Shown: positions 50,693-60,369, numbered from the stretch's first letter. The stretch is DNA of 64,000 bases from JAJYIW01 sp963781665 (GCA_963781665.1 CAWAGA010000002.1:2914001-2978000), one strand, 5' to 3'. Notes: generated by a model not told the origin, from the sequence alone. Numbers and translations are program-made.

Positions 50693-51124
50693 ATGTTCAC
50701 CATCGGGGCATTCGCAATTATTTTCAATGAAAATGGGCAGATCCTTCTCTCTCACCGGAGAGATAGGGACATGGGGAACCTGCCTGGTGGTGGTGTGGAA
50801 TCCAGAGAATTGCCGACTGAGGCTGTTGTCCGTGAGGTCAAAGAGGAAACAGGATTGAACATAGTAGTCGATCGCCTGATAGGTGTTTATGGACATGTCG
50901 AAATAGATGATCTGATTTTTTCCTTTATCTGCCGGGTCATTGGAGGGCAGCTCGTACTGTCGGATGAAGCCGACAGGCATTGCTTTTTTGACCCAGAAAA
51001 TTTACCGCCAAATATTTCACCCAAACATATTGAGCGGATCCAAGACGCCTTACGTCCTGCCGGACAGCCAATCTTTCGCCGTCATAGTGTTCCTTCAAGT
51101 CAGGATATCATCGAAAAAGGCTGA
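50693..51124 (+). CDS. Nudix hydrolase 1
   Basis: 143 residues with a full Nudix box: G-GVESR-E-LPTEAVV-REVKEETGL (pattern Gx5Ex7REUxEExGU). It starts MFTIGAFAIIFNENGQILLS and ends with a short, Pro-rich tail. Nudix enzymes cleave nucleoside or other diphosphates; the substrate is not visible. It lies 23 bases after the ComQ-like gene in the same direction. Prenyl diphosphates are one substrate class that would suit this setting, but that is a guess. Confidence 0.85.
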   Translation: MFTIGAFAIIFNENGQILLSHRRDRDMGNLPGGGVESRELPTEAVVREVKEETGLNIVVDRLIGVYGHVEIDDLIFSFICRVIGGQLVLSDEADRHCFFDPENLPPNISPKHIERIQDALRPAGQPIFRRHSVPSSQDIIEKG

Positions 51125-51208
51125 CATACTGAAGATTAGGTTTGTATTTGAATAACGTGATTTGGGTTAAGACTATATGATGCTATTAAGCTTTAAGAGA
51201 GGAGGATA

Positions 51209-51658
51209 ATGAACAGCGAAATTGAACAGAAAGGTGCGCTTTGCCTGGTTCGGTCTCAAAATCGTATCCTCTTCGTGCATCAAGCATATGGCCTTCGTTT
51301 GTGGACTTTCCCAGGAGGAGCCGTTGAACAGGGAGAGAGTTATTCAGCAGCAGCAATTAGAGAATTAAAAGAGGAAACGGGACGAATTGGAAAAGTAAAA
51401 AGTCTGGTGTGCTTTCGAACATGTGAGAACCAAACCATCGCTATTTTTAGTGTTGATATTCTTGGGGGAGATGCTTTAGAATTTACCCCAGGCGAAATTG
51501 ATGCTGTTCGCTGGTTTGATGAAGAGGAGATGAAAAAAGAAAAACAAATAATGTGGTTATCCCAATATGTTGCTTTAAAATCGATTGCCGAAAAACTACA
51601 CCCTCTTGGTTTTGAAGTTTGGACTGCTGGGGGTATTACTGCAGATATGTTTATATAG
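51209..51658 (+). CDS. Nudix hydrolase 2
   Basis: 149 residues; Nudix box G-AVEQG-E-SYSAAAI-RELKEETGR, close to the MutT/RppH pattern. It starts MNSEIEQKGALCLVRSQNRI after AGAGAGGAGGATA. It is only distantly similar to the neighbouring Nudix protein, so this is not a recent duplication. It sits between the ComQ-like and kinase genes. Confidence 0.85.
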   Translation: MNSEIEQKGALCLVRSQNRILFVHQAYGLRLWTFPGGAVEQGESYSAAAIRELKEETGRIGKVKSLVCFRTCENQTIAIFSVDILGGDALEFTPGEIDAVRWFDEEEMKKEKQIMWLSQYVALKSIAEKLHPLGFEVWTAGGITADMFI

Positions 51659-51710
51659 ATATTCTTCTTATCTGGAATTGACGTTTATTAAAAAGCTATC
51701 CTTTTGAAAC

Positions 51711-54125
51711 ATGTCCACCACCAAACCCCTTTCCCAGACTCCTCGAATTATTGCCCTCATCACCCAGGCGCAAGGCCAGGTGGTTCTGGCAGTGGTGGGT
51801 CTGTTCCTGATCGTAATCTTCAGTGTGTCCAACTTCCTCTACCGCCCTTATGATGGTATGGCGCTATTGGCGACCAACGGTGGGGTGGTTTCTGCCATCT
51901 ACGTGCCTGGGCCGGCCGACAGCGCCGTGTTCAAGGTGGGCGACCGTATTCTGACCGTGAATGGTAACCCGGTGGATCCCTGGATGCAGCGACCGGTTTA
52001 TCCGGCTGGACTGAATGCCGGGGATGTGGTCACCTATCAGGTCGAGCGTGATGGGCAAATCTTGGACATTTCATTGACGTTAGGCAGCTACCAGAGCAAT
52101 CTCAGCCTGCTGGCGGCGCTCCTCGGGATGACGGCATTAGGTGTGATCTTTTGGATCATTGGCCTGCTGCTGTGCCTGTTCGCTCCCCTGGATGATGTCC
52201 GCGCCCGTCTGATCGGCATATGCTGGCTGCTGGCCGGCATCGCTGCGGCTGCCGGAGGACCGGGCAACCAGAGCCATTTCTGGGGAGCGGCAACCGCAAT
52301 GAAAGTGTCCTGGGCGCTGTTGGGTTTCACCCTGGTGGCCGCCCATACCTATTTCCCTACCCAGTCTTTTTCCAGCAAAAGTCGCAGCTCACTTCTCAAC
52401 GTTCTGGCTGTCCTTGCGCTGGTCATCTCGGTTGTCGAAGTCGTCGATGACTTTTACCTCAAGCCAGCCGGCCTTTCCTTGGAAAACATCGGCCTGACCT
52501 ACAGCCGGGTGATCTATGCCTGGTTCTTCGTGACCGTGCTTTTCAGCATCTTCCTGCTGCTGCGCAGCCGGTTCCGCTCTCAAGACCCCGAAGCCCGCCG
52601 CCAGACTGGTATTGTCCTGTGGGCAATGGTCCTGGGGTTTGGGCCGTTCTTCATCCTGACGCTGGTTCCATTGCTATTTGCGGGGAGCGGCGCGGTGGCT
52701 GCGGATGGAAGCTACACCAGCCTGTTCCTCGTACTCATCCCGCTAGCCTACGCCTACGTCATCCACCAGCGCCGGTTACTGCGCATCGATGCCATCGTTA
52801 ACCGGTTGCTGGTCTTCTTCGTCCTGATGATCGGCGCCCTGGTGACCTCGTTTGTCGTGCTGGGGCTGCTGGCGCTCCTGTTCAAGCTGCCACCCCAATT
52901 TCCCCTGTTTGGCAGCCTGGCAGCCGCCGTGATCGCTCTTCCCTCGTCTTTCTTCGAACGAAAAGTCCAGGTGCAGGTCAACCGGACGCTCTATGGCACC
53001 TATTACGACCATGCCACGGTCACGGCTAGTCTGTCGGTCGAGCTATCCCGGGCGGTGGATCGCCTCACCCTGACCAGGCTCCTAACCGAGAAGTTGTGTA
53101 CCCAGATGGGAGTCCGGCAAGCGGCGTTAGATCTGGTCGAGGACGACGATCTCTGCTTGCAGAATAAACAGGGCGACCCGGATGAGATCCCCTTGAGTGA
53201 CGAGCTGTGCCAGACCTTGCAGCAAAGCGGCCAGCCGGTGCGCGGCCAGAACCTGTGGCTGCTGGTCCCCGAGGCAGTTCAGGAGCACTGGTCAGGATTG
53301 AGCTGGGGGCAGATCTTTGTCCCGATCATTTACGAAAAGGACCTGGTGGGATTGCTGGTCCTCGGCGGGCGGACTACCGGGGACCTGTACTCTACCCAGG
53401 ATGTGGGTATTCTGGGAACAGTTGCTCACCAGGCTGCTCTGGCGGTCGCCAATATGCAGCTCATGGAAAACCTTCGTGGCCTGAACCGCAGCCTGGTGTT
53501 CTCCGAAGACGAGCGCCGGAAGGAACTCGCCAACGAGCTCCACGACCTGGTCTTGCAGGACCTGTTCTTCCTCAAAAATCAAGCAACTCATCTCGAAGCC
53601 GGCAAGGATTTCGCCGACCGTTTCGATCAGCTCATCCAGCACATCCGGGAGACCATCCGCAAGCAGCGTCCGGATTTGTTGAACGCTCCTCTCCCGGTTG
53701 CCTTGAAAGGGTTATCCGAGGAAATGGACCAACTATCCGGTGAAGACGGCCCGCGGGTTGTGTGGAGTACCAGCCTACCGGATGATGAATATTTCCCCGA
53801 GATGTTGAAGACGTCGTTTTATTGGATTGCCAGGGAAGCTTTGCTGAATGCCATCAAACATTCCCGGGGAAGACGCGTCGAAATCAGCCTGGACCGCGCT
53901 CTATCCGATCAGATCAGCTTGTGCGTCCAGGACGATGGGGTGGGTTTGAAAGGCCCCATCAACGGGCCGGGAGGGTTGGGTTCTCATTTTGGACTGGCGA
54001 TCTTGGGGGAACGGGCTGCCATGATCGGCGGCGAGCTACGCATCGAATTGCAACCTCACCAGGGCACTCTGGTAGAATTGAAGGTACACTATGACGGCCA
54101 GCGTCCCAATCATTCAGGCAATTGA
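51711..54125 (+). CDS. ComP-like membrane histidine kinase (PDZ, TM, GAF, HisKA_3)
   Basis: 804 residues. TM1 (VVLAVVGLFLIVIFSVSNFL) is followed by an extracytoplasmic PDZ-like domain (about 50-120, AVFKVGDRILTVNGNPVD), then about seven more membrane helices to residue 410. A GAF-like domain covers 430-590. The HisKA_3 phosphorylation helix is RRKELANELHDLVLQDLFFL (His in ELHD), and the HATPase domain has ALLNAIKHSRGRRVEISLD and DDGVGL. This is the domain order of B. subtilis ComP; AAAGGPGNQSHFW and IRKQRPDLLNAPLPVALKGL match ComP-like positions by eye. It should phosphorylate a LuxR-type regulator such as 48801-49449. It overlaps the ABC ATPase gene by 35 bases. Confidence 0.85.
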   Translation: MSTTKPLSQTPRIIALITQAQGQVVLAVVGLFLIVIFSVSNFLYRPYDGMALLATNGGVVSAIYVPGPADSAVFKVGDRILTVNGNPVDPWMQRPVYPAGLNAGDVVTYQVERDGQILDISLTLGSYQSNLSLLAALLGMTALGVIFWIIGLLLCLFAPLDDVRARLIGICWLLAGIAAAAGGPGNQSHFWGAATAMKVSWALLGFTLVAAHTYFPTQSFSSKSRSSLLNVLAVLALVISVVEVVDDFYLKPAGLSLENIGLTYSRVIYAWFFVTVLFSIFLLLRSRFRSQDPEARRQTGIVLWAMVLGFGPFFILTLVPLLFAGSGAVAADGSYTSLFLVLIPLAYAYVIHQRRLLRIDAIVNRLLVFFVLMIGALVTSFVVLGLLALLFKLPPQFPLFGSLAAAVIALPSSFFERKVQVQVNRTLYGTYYDHATVTASLSVELSRAVDRLTLTRLLTEKLCTQMGVRQAALDLVEDDDLCLQNKQGDPDEIPLSDELCQTLQQSGQPVRGQNLWLLVPEAVQEHWSGLSWGQIFVPIIYEKDLVGLLVLGGRTTGDLYSTQDVGILGTVAHQAALAVANMQLMENLRGLNRSLVFSEDERRKELANELHDLVLQDLFFLKNQATHLEAGKDFADRFDQLIQHIRETIRKQRPDLLNAPLPVALKGLSEEMDQLSGEDGPRVVWSTSLPDDEYFPEMLKTSFYWIAREALLNAIKHSRGRRVEISLDRALSDQISLCVQDDGVGLKGPINGPGGLGSHFGLAILGERAAMIGGELRIELQPHQGTLVELKVHYDGQRPNHSGN

Positions 54126-55065
54126 TTTCGTCAAATCCTACCGGCAAGACAAACCGAATGCCGTTGACGGCATCGCGTTTGAGGTCCAGCCCGGCATGGT
54201 CTTTGGCCTGCTCGGTCCGAATGGGGCCGGCAAGACTACCCTGGTCAAGATGCTCCTCGGGCTGGTGCTGCCGACCAGCGGGCAGGGACGGATTGCCGGT
54301 TACGACGTTGCCAAAGAGCGCAGCCGGGCTTTACGCCAGGCCGGGGCGGTGCTGGAAGGCGCTCGCAACATCTACTGGCGGCTGTCAGCCCGCGCCAACC
54401 TGGAATACTTCGGCGCTCTGCGCGGCCTGCACGGCAAGGAACTCTCGCAACGGATCAGCCAGGTACTGGAGATCGTCGAGCTCGCTGACCGGGCGGACGA
54501 AGAAACCCGCCAATTGTCACGCGGTATGCAGCAGAAGGTTGCCCTGGCGGCTGCCATGCTGCACGACCCGCAAGCGCTCCTGCTGGACGAGCCAACGCTG
54601 GGGCTGGACGTACAGGCATCACGGACCATCGAGCAGACCATCCGCCAGATCACGACCGGCCAGGGCAAGGCCGTCCTGCTGACCACCCACCAGATGGACC
54701 TGGCCCAGCGGTTGTGTGACTGGATCTTCGTCATCCACCAGGGGCATCGCATGGCCGAAGGTCCGACCGAGGAGATCATCCGCAGCTTTGGCAAGGACCG
54801 GCAAACGGTCGAGATCCACCTGGGTTGCCCCCTGGACGAAGCGGTCTTGACCTCGCTTCAGACGAGTTTTCCTGGACTGATAATGGTTTATGATCCTGAA
54901 AAGAGCCTGCTCACCTTGAGCAACCAGCCTTCTCAGCGTATGCTGCTCGATTTGCTGGAGCGCATGAACGACCTGGGACTGCCGATCGTGAACATGGGCA
55001 AGCGCGAAGCCACCCTGGAAGAGGTTTTCGTACACCTGACCAGCCAGAAGGGGGAAAGCCGGTGA
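54091..55065 (+). CDS. ABC transporter ATP-binding protein (DrrA/CcmA type)
   Basis: 324 residues. Walker A is LLGPNGAGKTTLVKML, the signature is QLSRGMQQKVALAAA, Walker B is ALLLDEPTLGLDVQ and the switch His is in LLTTHQMDLAQ. The long C-terminal extension (about 230-320) is typical of drug or lantibiotic exporter ATPases. It starts inside the kinase gene (35-base overlap), so it is part of the signalling operon. With the two permeases it forms an ABC-2 exporter that could export the peptide signal or give immunity to a peptide. Confidence 0.9.
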   Translation: MTASVPIIQAIDFVKSYRQDKPNAVDGIAFEVQPGMVFGLLGPNGAGKTTLVKMLLGLVLPTSGQGRIAGYDVAKERSRALRQAGAVLEGARNIYWRLSARANLEYFGALRGLHGKELSQRISQVLEIVELADRADEETRQLSRGMQQKVALAAAMLHDPQALLLDEPTLGLDVQASRTIEQTIRQITTGQGKAVLLTTHQMDLAQRLCDWIFVIHQGHRMAEGPTEEIIRSFGKDRQTVEIHLGCPLDEAVLTSLQTSFPGLIMVYDPEKSLLTLSNQPSQRMLLDLLERMNDLGLPIVNMGKREATLEEVFVHLTSQKGESR

Positions 55066-55845
55066 CCGGAACTTTGCTGCAGGCCGAGTTCGTGCGCAGT
55101 ATGCGTCTGGCGCGGGCTTACTGGCTGGAATACGCCAGTGATTTTGTCCTCTATTTCCTGGGTTTCCTGCTGCTCATGGTCGTCTTTGGAGCTGCCTCGC
55201 CGGTATTCAGCTCGCAAGGAGTTCTTGAGCAGCTTGATCGGCTACATCACCTGGAAAGTGTGCGCCAGTAGCTTCATCAATGTGGCGCGCATCTCAGATG
55301 AGGAAGCCCGCACCGGAACACTGGAGCAGCTCTTCTTGAGCAGCAACAGCGCTTTGCAAATCTTCCTGGTCCGCAGCCTGGGCATCTTCGTCAACCAGGC
55401 GGTACGTGGCTTATTGCTTGGATTGGTGTTGGCTGCCATCCTTGGCGTGTTGGCCACGCCAACTCTCCTGTCTCTGGCAATCTTCCTGCTGACTTTCCTG
55501 GGAGCCTTGGGGCTGGGGTTGGGACTGGCCGGCCTTGTGCTGGTTTACAAGCGCTTAAGCGGTTTCCTGACCCTGATCTGGCAGATGCTGGTCTTTTTCA
55601 GCGGTGCATTGGTCCCACTGCCGGGGGCGATCTTTAGCGGATTTTCACATCTGCTGCCTCTGAGTTATGGAATTACTGCTCTACGGATGAACATCGTCGA
55701 CGGCATGTCCGCTGCTGATTTATGGCAAAACGGGATGATGCTCGGATTGCTGATCAACACCCTGGTTTACCTGGTACTGGGCATCTTCTTCTTTGTCTGG
55801 GGTGAGCGACGTGCCCGCACCCTTGGCGTTCTGAGCCATTATTGA
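55062..55845 (+). pseudogene. ABC-2 type permease 1, frameshifted
   Basis: GTG start overlapping the ATPase stop (GTGA). The first frame gives MTGTLLQAEFVRSMRLARAY and a membrane helix FVLYFLGFLLLMVVFGAASP. Near 55225 a one-base shift moves the match to LSSLIGYITWKVCASSFINV and SDEEARTGTLEQLFLSSNSA, followed by five helices to RARTLGVLSHY. The EEARTGTLEQL motif matches the same site in the second permease (EEAQAGTLEQL). The corrected protein has about 260 residues. All other genes of this operon apart from the response regulator are intact, which favours a sequence error. Confidence 0.75.
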
Positions 55846-55852
55846 GCCGATT

Positions 55853-56644
55853 ATGATCTATCTTGCTACGGTTTTTCGCAGTGAAGTCCAGCGCTACTTC
55901 CGCTCCTCCTGGTCGAAGGTTGGGGAGAACCTGTCCTGGTTCCTCTACCTGGTGCTGATCTTCATCGCAGCGGTAGCCATCCTGGGCGGCCTGCAGGGGA
56001 GCGTGCTTGGCAGCCAGGACCAACTCCTGGTGCTGGTCGGTTGGCTAGCCTGGATCGTGGCCAGCGACTGCATGAGCGAGCTGCCCCAGGCAGTGAGTGA
56101 AGAAGCCCAAGCCGGCACACTCGAGCAGCTCTGCCTGTCGCCGCTGCCGTTGTGGTTCATCCTGGCAGTGCGCAGCCTGGCCTACCTTGTTGGAGTGGGC
56201 ATAAGGGGATTGATTGCGGCTGTGATCCTGTTCTTTTTCGTGGCACCACCGGAATCCATTCCTTCTCTGATCTTGATTTTTTTGATCAGCCTGGTGGGAG
56301 CTTATGGGCTGGGATTCATCTTCGCCGGGCTGGCGCTGGTCATCAAGAGGGTTGAGGCGCTGACCGGGGTGATCTTCAGTCTGATGATCTTCGCTACCGG
56401 GGCATTGGTAGGGTTGGAGCGGTTGGGGGTGTGGTACCAGTTGCTGAAGTTGGGGTTGCCGATGACTTGGGGAATTTCTTTGATGAGAGAAGTGGTACAG
56501 GGAACGAGATTTTTGGAATTGTGGTCGAATGGCGAGGTTATAGGAGTAATAATCCAGTCGTTTGTTTGCCTATTGTTGGGTTTAGCTGTCTTTACCTGGG
56601 GTTTCCGTCAAGCACAAGCTAAAGGAACTTTAGGGCAATATTAA
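55853..56644 (+). CDS. ABC-2 type permease 2
   Basis: 263 residues with six predicted membrane segments (LSWFLYLVLIFIAAVAILGG, LLVLVGWLAWIVASDCM, and four later). The cytosolic motif AVSEEAQAGTLEQLCLSPLP is shared with permease 1. It starts 7 bases after that gene, and the two probably form a heterodimer with the ATPase. It ends the plus-strand operon. Confidence 0.85.
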   Translation: MIYLATVFRSEVQRYFRSSWSKVGENLSWFLYLVLIFIAAVAILGGLQGSVLGSQDQLLVLVGWLAWIVASDCMSELPQAVSEEAQAGTLEQLCLSPLPLWFILAVRSLAYLVGVGIRGLIAAVILFFFVAPPESIPSLILIFLISLVGAYGLGFIFAGLALVIKRVEALTGVIFSLMIFATGALVGLERLGVWYQLLKLGLPMTWGISLMREVVQGTRFLELWSNGEVIGVIIQSFVCLLLGLAVFTWGFRQAQAKGTLGQY

Positions 56645-57066
56645 TGGAATTTACACTGATATCGGTTCTCTCCAATTTTAACCTAAATTATTAGCGTATC
56701 ATTCTTTCTGCGGTTTTATGGTCAATAATAGAACATGACAGAGGCTTAGTAAGAAAATGAGCGGCAATTTCTTTTTGAGATTGTAAAATTATATCCATCA
56801 TTTCCGGAGGGAATGTTTATAGATTTTGAAGCTCCAGATTTTCTTATAAATGATGATGCATTATTTATTTGAATAGAAATCGTGGATTATATTAGAGGCC
56901 AGGCGTAATGTGCAAAGATGCAATAGATCGCGTTTATGGAGACTAGAATTATTTCGATATATTCAATAAATCCCTTCCGATTGGAGAAAATTTCCCTGAT
57001 GACGATTTAGTTAGTCCCAGACTTTGTCAGGCTGGAATTGAAATATACAACACTTGCATTTTTCAC
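56645..57066. other. Intergenic/decayed region between convergent operons
   Basis: 420 AT-rich bases between the permease stop and the DUF4062 stop. On the minus strand a short frame reads MMDIILQSQKEIAAHFLTKP and ends TAERMIR-stop near 56692; it looks like a remnant without a proper start. No strong terminator hairpin found. Confidence 0.4.
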
Positions 57067-58389
57067 TTATTCATTTTTAACCTTTATCCGGGCAATCAAA
57101 TTATCCCAAACTTTGATCAAATTAGTTTTATTGCTAAATTCAATCTCTCCTTCATACGATAATAATATTGGAATAATTGGGATTGTGATTTTGAGTTTAT
57201 GACTTGCATCCAATTGGGCATCGTCAATAGCTTCTGATATTTGCTTAATGTCATTTACAAGGGCGGGGTCATTTTGTATAATCTGATCTTTCCTAATTTG
57301 GGATAACGTTTGTTGAACTATTGACATTGTTTCCTGCAATTCACGATTTGAAATCTGCCCTGCTTCCATCGCTTCTTGGATGGACTCTATGGTTATTAAT
57401 TGGTTACGATCTAATCGATCAAATAAGATAGAGATAATTTTCTGCGCTCCAGCATCGTAACGCGACAAAACTACATGATGTAAATCATATATTTCGGTTT
57501 TAATCTCTGATTGATCAGCTACTATGCTCTCTAATTTAGCATGAATTTGCTGCAATTCATTACCAATATTCTTCATAGCTTCTGGCGATTCGCTAGGTGA
57601 TATAAACTTTAACTCATCATATTTAGCCTGGTAACGCGTTATTGAATCGCGAAGCTGCTCAACCTCACGGATATATTTCGTCCTTCGTCGAGGATCATCC
57701 TCATACCTAAGAGCATCTTCATAATCCTTGAGTAAAGCCAGATCATAATGAATATTATCTTGTAAATCTTTAAAACGAACTGAGTATGAAGAAATAGGTT
57801 GCGATGGAACTTGTAGACCAAAATTTTGGGTTACATGAGTCCCGTCTCCTATTACGATTCCTTCTGCATCGGTAATATTCAGCTGGTACTTTGATCCAGA
57901 TTGCTTTGACCCTTCTTCTTTTCCAGACGGATTATTTATTAACAAGTTATGCAAATCGGCGACCACTTGAGTAGCTAAATGATCCGGGTTTTTAAAAATG
58001 GATATTATATTGTTGGATTTTAACTCTCGTTTTATTCTATCGAGTTTTTTGGCTTTATCATGGTCATGCTCTAAATAATTTGGGATTACTGGAATACTCT
58101 CATCTTTAAAATATATCAAACATGGAAGCGATTTCTCTCGGGCTTTCCGATATTCTTCTTCCGTAATTCCTGATCCATAACGATGAGCAAAAATACCGAT
58201 ATAAATATCACTGCGATCTACTTCAGCAAGACTTACCTCTTTCGGAGTCCCAGGTTTACTACCAAAGTATTCCATTCCATTGAAAATCGTATCATGCAAA
58301 CGGTGAAGAGCTTTTTCCACAGCTTCACGCTCTGGTTGTAAATCCTGCCATGTAGAACTAATAAAAATGCGAAACAAACCGCTTCTCAT
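57067..58389 (-). CDS. DUF4062 protein with RHIM/BASS-like beta motif, probable effector
   Basis: 440 residues from MRSGLFRIFISSTWQDLQPE, preceded by AAAGGGGAAAATCA; the longer frame to 58473 overlaps the upstream gene. Residues 1-140 form a DUF4062 domain (FISSTWQDL, EVDRSDIYIGIFAHRYGSG), a Rossmann/TIR-like fold often found at the N-terminus of NLR-like proteins. At about 167-190 comes NITDAEGIVIGDGTHVTQNF, almost the same as a motif at the N-terminus of the STAND NTPase upstream. The rest is coiled-coil-like helices (IESIQEAMEAGQISNRELQE). It starts 17 bases after the STAND gene, so the two form an operon. I infer an effector switched on by motif-motif contact. Confidence 0.7.
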   Translation of the reverse strand: MRSGLFRIFISSTWQDLQPEREAVEKALHRLHDTIFNGMEYFGSKPGTPKEVSLAEVDRSDIYIGIFAHRYGSGITEEEYRKAREKSLPCLIYFKDESIPVIPNYLEHDHDKAKKLDRIKRELKSNNIISIFKNPDHLATQVVADLHNLLINNPSGKEEGSKQSGSKYQLNITDAEGIVIGDGTHVTQNFGLQVPSQPISSYSVRFKDLQDNIHYDLALLKDYEDALRYEDDPRRRTKYIREVEQLRDSITRYQAKYDELKFISPSESPEAMKNIGNELQQIHAKLESIVADQSEIKTEIYDLHHVVLSRYDAGAQKIISILFDRLDRNQLITIESIQEAMEAGQISNRELQETMSIVQQTLSQIRKDQIIQNDPALVNDIKQISEAIDDAQLDASHKLKITIPIIPILLSYEGEIEFSNKTNLIKVWDNLIARIKVKNE

Positions 58390-58580
58390 TGATTTTCCCC
58401 TTTCCTTATCGCCTATCCCAATCAACCAAAGCTTGTTGAGCGGCTCTACTTCCGAGTAACAGGAGACTCTCAAACAGATCCATAGCCCGTGATTTTATTA
58501 CTTCATCAGATGAATGGGTATAAACTGTTAATGGTAAGCTAACAAGGTCTTGTTCAAGTATTGCTCGTGAAGTTCGAATA

Positions 58581-59633
58581 TCAACAATATCGCTTCCCGC
58601 TAAGGTTAGAATCCTTTCTGCTAATTCTTAAGGGTAAATCCCAATCATCAAATGGTACCGTGAGAAGATATTTTATTAAATGTTCAGCCCTATCCAAAAA
58701 AAATGGGGATTTGACGAATTCTTCGATAAAGGATCGCCAATAATTGAATTGATCAAGCCGAAGATAAATAAAACAATCTCCAACTGATTTACGGACCTGT
58801 TCATCAGAATCATTTATAAGTTTAAACAATTGCTCTTTGCACACGGTATCTAGATCAGGATTATCAGCATTGCGTGCAAATATCTGAGCAGTTCCTCGAC
58901 GCATAATCTCATCACCGTGCATACATTGGGAGGTTAATTCTAATGTAACAGCATAAAGCAGCATTTTATTCCAATAGTGATTGGCACTGGCTTGATCGTC
59001 AGAATTTCCAAATCGTAATAGCAAATCTAGACTTCGATCCTGAAGATTGGAAGGGAGGATAAAAATTAAGTGAATAAATTTGGAAAAAACGCGAGCCGAA
59101 AAGGTATTATTTCTAGAATAGGTTAGGTAAGCTAAACTTATAATTCGTGCACTAACTTGACGGCTTGTTAAATCACGGCTTTTTAATAATGACATAACAT
59201 ATTTACAGATCCTGAAAAAGTGTTGATTGTAGACCCATGATAGAAAACTATGAGCTCGGTGGTTTTGTAACAAGATAGGTCGATTTTCTACCGTTTTATC
59301 AAAAATATTAAGTGTACGCTCATCGTCGTTATTTAAAAGCAATCCTAGACTCTCAATCAAACAAGTACGTACAGCAATTGAAGGATCGTTGGCTGCTTGT
59401 TCAAGGAGCTTAAATACTCTCTCAAATTGAGGTGGATCTCTTTTGATCGCGCACCAACTTATAAATCTAATAATCGCTCCACGATTTGAGTTTATACCCT
59501 GATGATGAGGGTCATTATTGGATGTTAAAGGTTTCGAACTCGGTAGGTGGCAACCATCGTTCTTCGGTTGGATCTGGATCATTAAGTGCCCATTCTGTTG
59601 TAATATCGAGAATATCATCTGGGATACCATCAT
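58581..59633 (-). CDS. STAND NTPase, C-terminal part (HEAT-like repeats)
   Basis: Homology starts at about residue 38 (NNDPHHQGINSNRGAIIRFI); the earlier residues are out of frame. The rest is alpha-helical repeat sequence (VFKLLEQAANDPSIAVRTCL, LIESLGLLLNNDDERTLNIF, QLFKLINDSDEQVRKSVGDC), typical of HEAT/armadillo sensors. The frame ends RISRKDSNLSGKRYC, but a shift near 58620 continues as AERILTLAGSDIVDIRTSRA to ALVDWDRR-stop at 58406. So the gene runs to 58406, just before the DUF4062 start. Confidence 0.65.
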   Translation of the reverse strand: MMVSQMIFSILQQNGHLMIQIQPKNDGCHLPSSKPLTSNNDPHHQGINSNRGAIIRFISWCAIKRDPPQFERVFKLLEQAANDPSIAVRTCLIESLGLLLNNDDERTLNIFDKTVENRPILLQNHRAHSFLSWVYNQHFFRICKYVMSLLKSRDLTSRQVSARIISLAYLTYSRNNTFSARVFSKFIHLIFILPSNLQDRSLDLLLRFGNSDDQASANHYWNKMLLYAVTLELTSQCMHGDEIMRRGTAQIFARNADNPDLDTVCKEQLFKLINDSDEQVRKSVGDCFIYLRLDQFNYWRSFIEEFVKSPFFLDRAEHLIKYLLTVPFDDWDLPLRISRKDSNLSGKRYC

Positions 59634-60369
59634 CGGCTTTTTTATTTAGGGACCAACAAACCTCTCGCCGAAAGTGCCCTTCGATTCTAGGCGAAAATTG
59701 GCGAAATAGATCAAAAACCCATTCTGAGGGAGCACTAGCCTCAACCAAGCCAGAAATTGCCTGTGTTATATAATGCATCGAAATAGAATTGTCAAATTTT
59801 TTCGCCAGATTATAGAATCTTGCTGGATTGTCCTTTACGCGTTCGCCAAAACTTCGAGAAAGCTCAATGACCCCGCCTTCTAAAAATTTATTGCCAGGGG
59901 CCCCCCATTCTGTTTGATCGTCGTATTTATGCATAGCCCCAAGCCAGTCTTTATCAGACATTTTGGTTTGAGCAACAAATTCGATAGGAGGGCCTACTGA
60001 TCCCCCTGTGACTCCTTGCGGTGGTTGTAATTTGTAACCCGGATATTTCCTTTTAAGCTCTTGTTTTTTGCGTTGAACAACTTGACTCAGATCTTCTAAG
60101 GGGATGTTTGAAAAGAAGTGCAATTGAGTAGCGCCTATGCTTTTGGGATTACTTTTTTCCCAATCGGGGTGAAATCCCATTATTAGATTCTCCAATTTTA
60201 TTCGTTGCGGTTTGTCTACAAAATGAAAAGTTGCATTAAACAATCGTATTGAGTCATAGCAAGGACTTTCAGAAATTTCTCCAATGCTCAGGCGCCGGTG
60301 GTCTCCCATCAAATATTCGAAACTATCATCTGCATAAGTCAATGGATCAACGAGGTAGGCTTGAATCAA
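59515..60369 (-). CDS. STAND NTPase, middle part
   Basis: 284 residues; the open frame reaches back to about 60400 (TIESLSVQRILIQAYLVDPL), so it is the direct continuation of the upstream 701-residue frame. One T missing from GCTCTTTAACC at about 60398 explains the shift. Content is helical with a loop rich in Pro and Gly (QPPQGVTGGSVGPPIEFVAQ). It ends PTEFETFNIQ-stop at a further one-base shift near 59517. No separate start signal is seen, so this is not an independent gene. Confidence 0.65.
   Translation of the reverse strand: MIQAYLVDPLTYADDSFEYLMGDHRRLSIGEISESPCYDSIRLFNATFHFVDKPQRIKLENLIMGFHPDWEKSNPKSIGATQLHFFSNIPLEDLSQVVQRKKQELKRKYPGYKLQPPQGVTGGSVGPPIEFVAQTKMSDKDWLGAMHKYDDQTEWGAPGNKFLEGGVIELSRSFGERVKDNPARFYNLAKKFDNSISMHYITQAISGLVEASAPSEWVFDLFRQFSPRIEGHFRREVCWSLNKKADDGIPDDILDITTEWALNDPDPTEERWLPPTEFETFNIQ

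Noticed and set aside
52776..53012. Antisense frames in the kinase gene
   Set aside because: Charged, Gln-rich shadow translations of a GC-rich membrane protein gene.
54122..54682. 186-codon plus-strand frame
   Set aside because: Shadow within the ABC ATPase gene; composition is Ser/Trp/Cys-rich nonsense.
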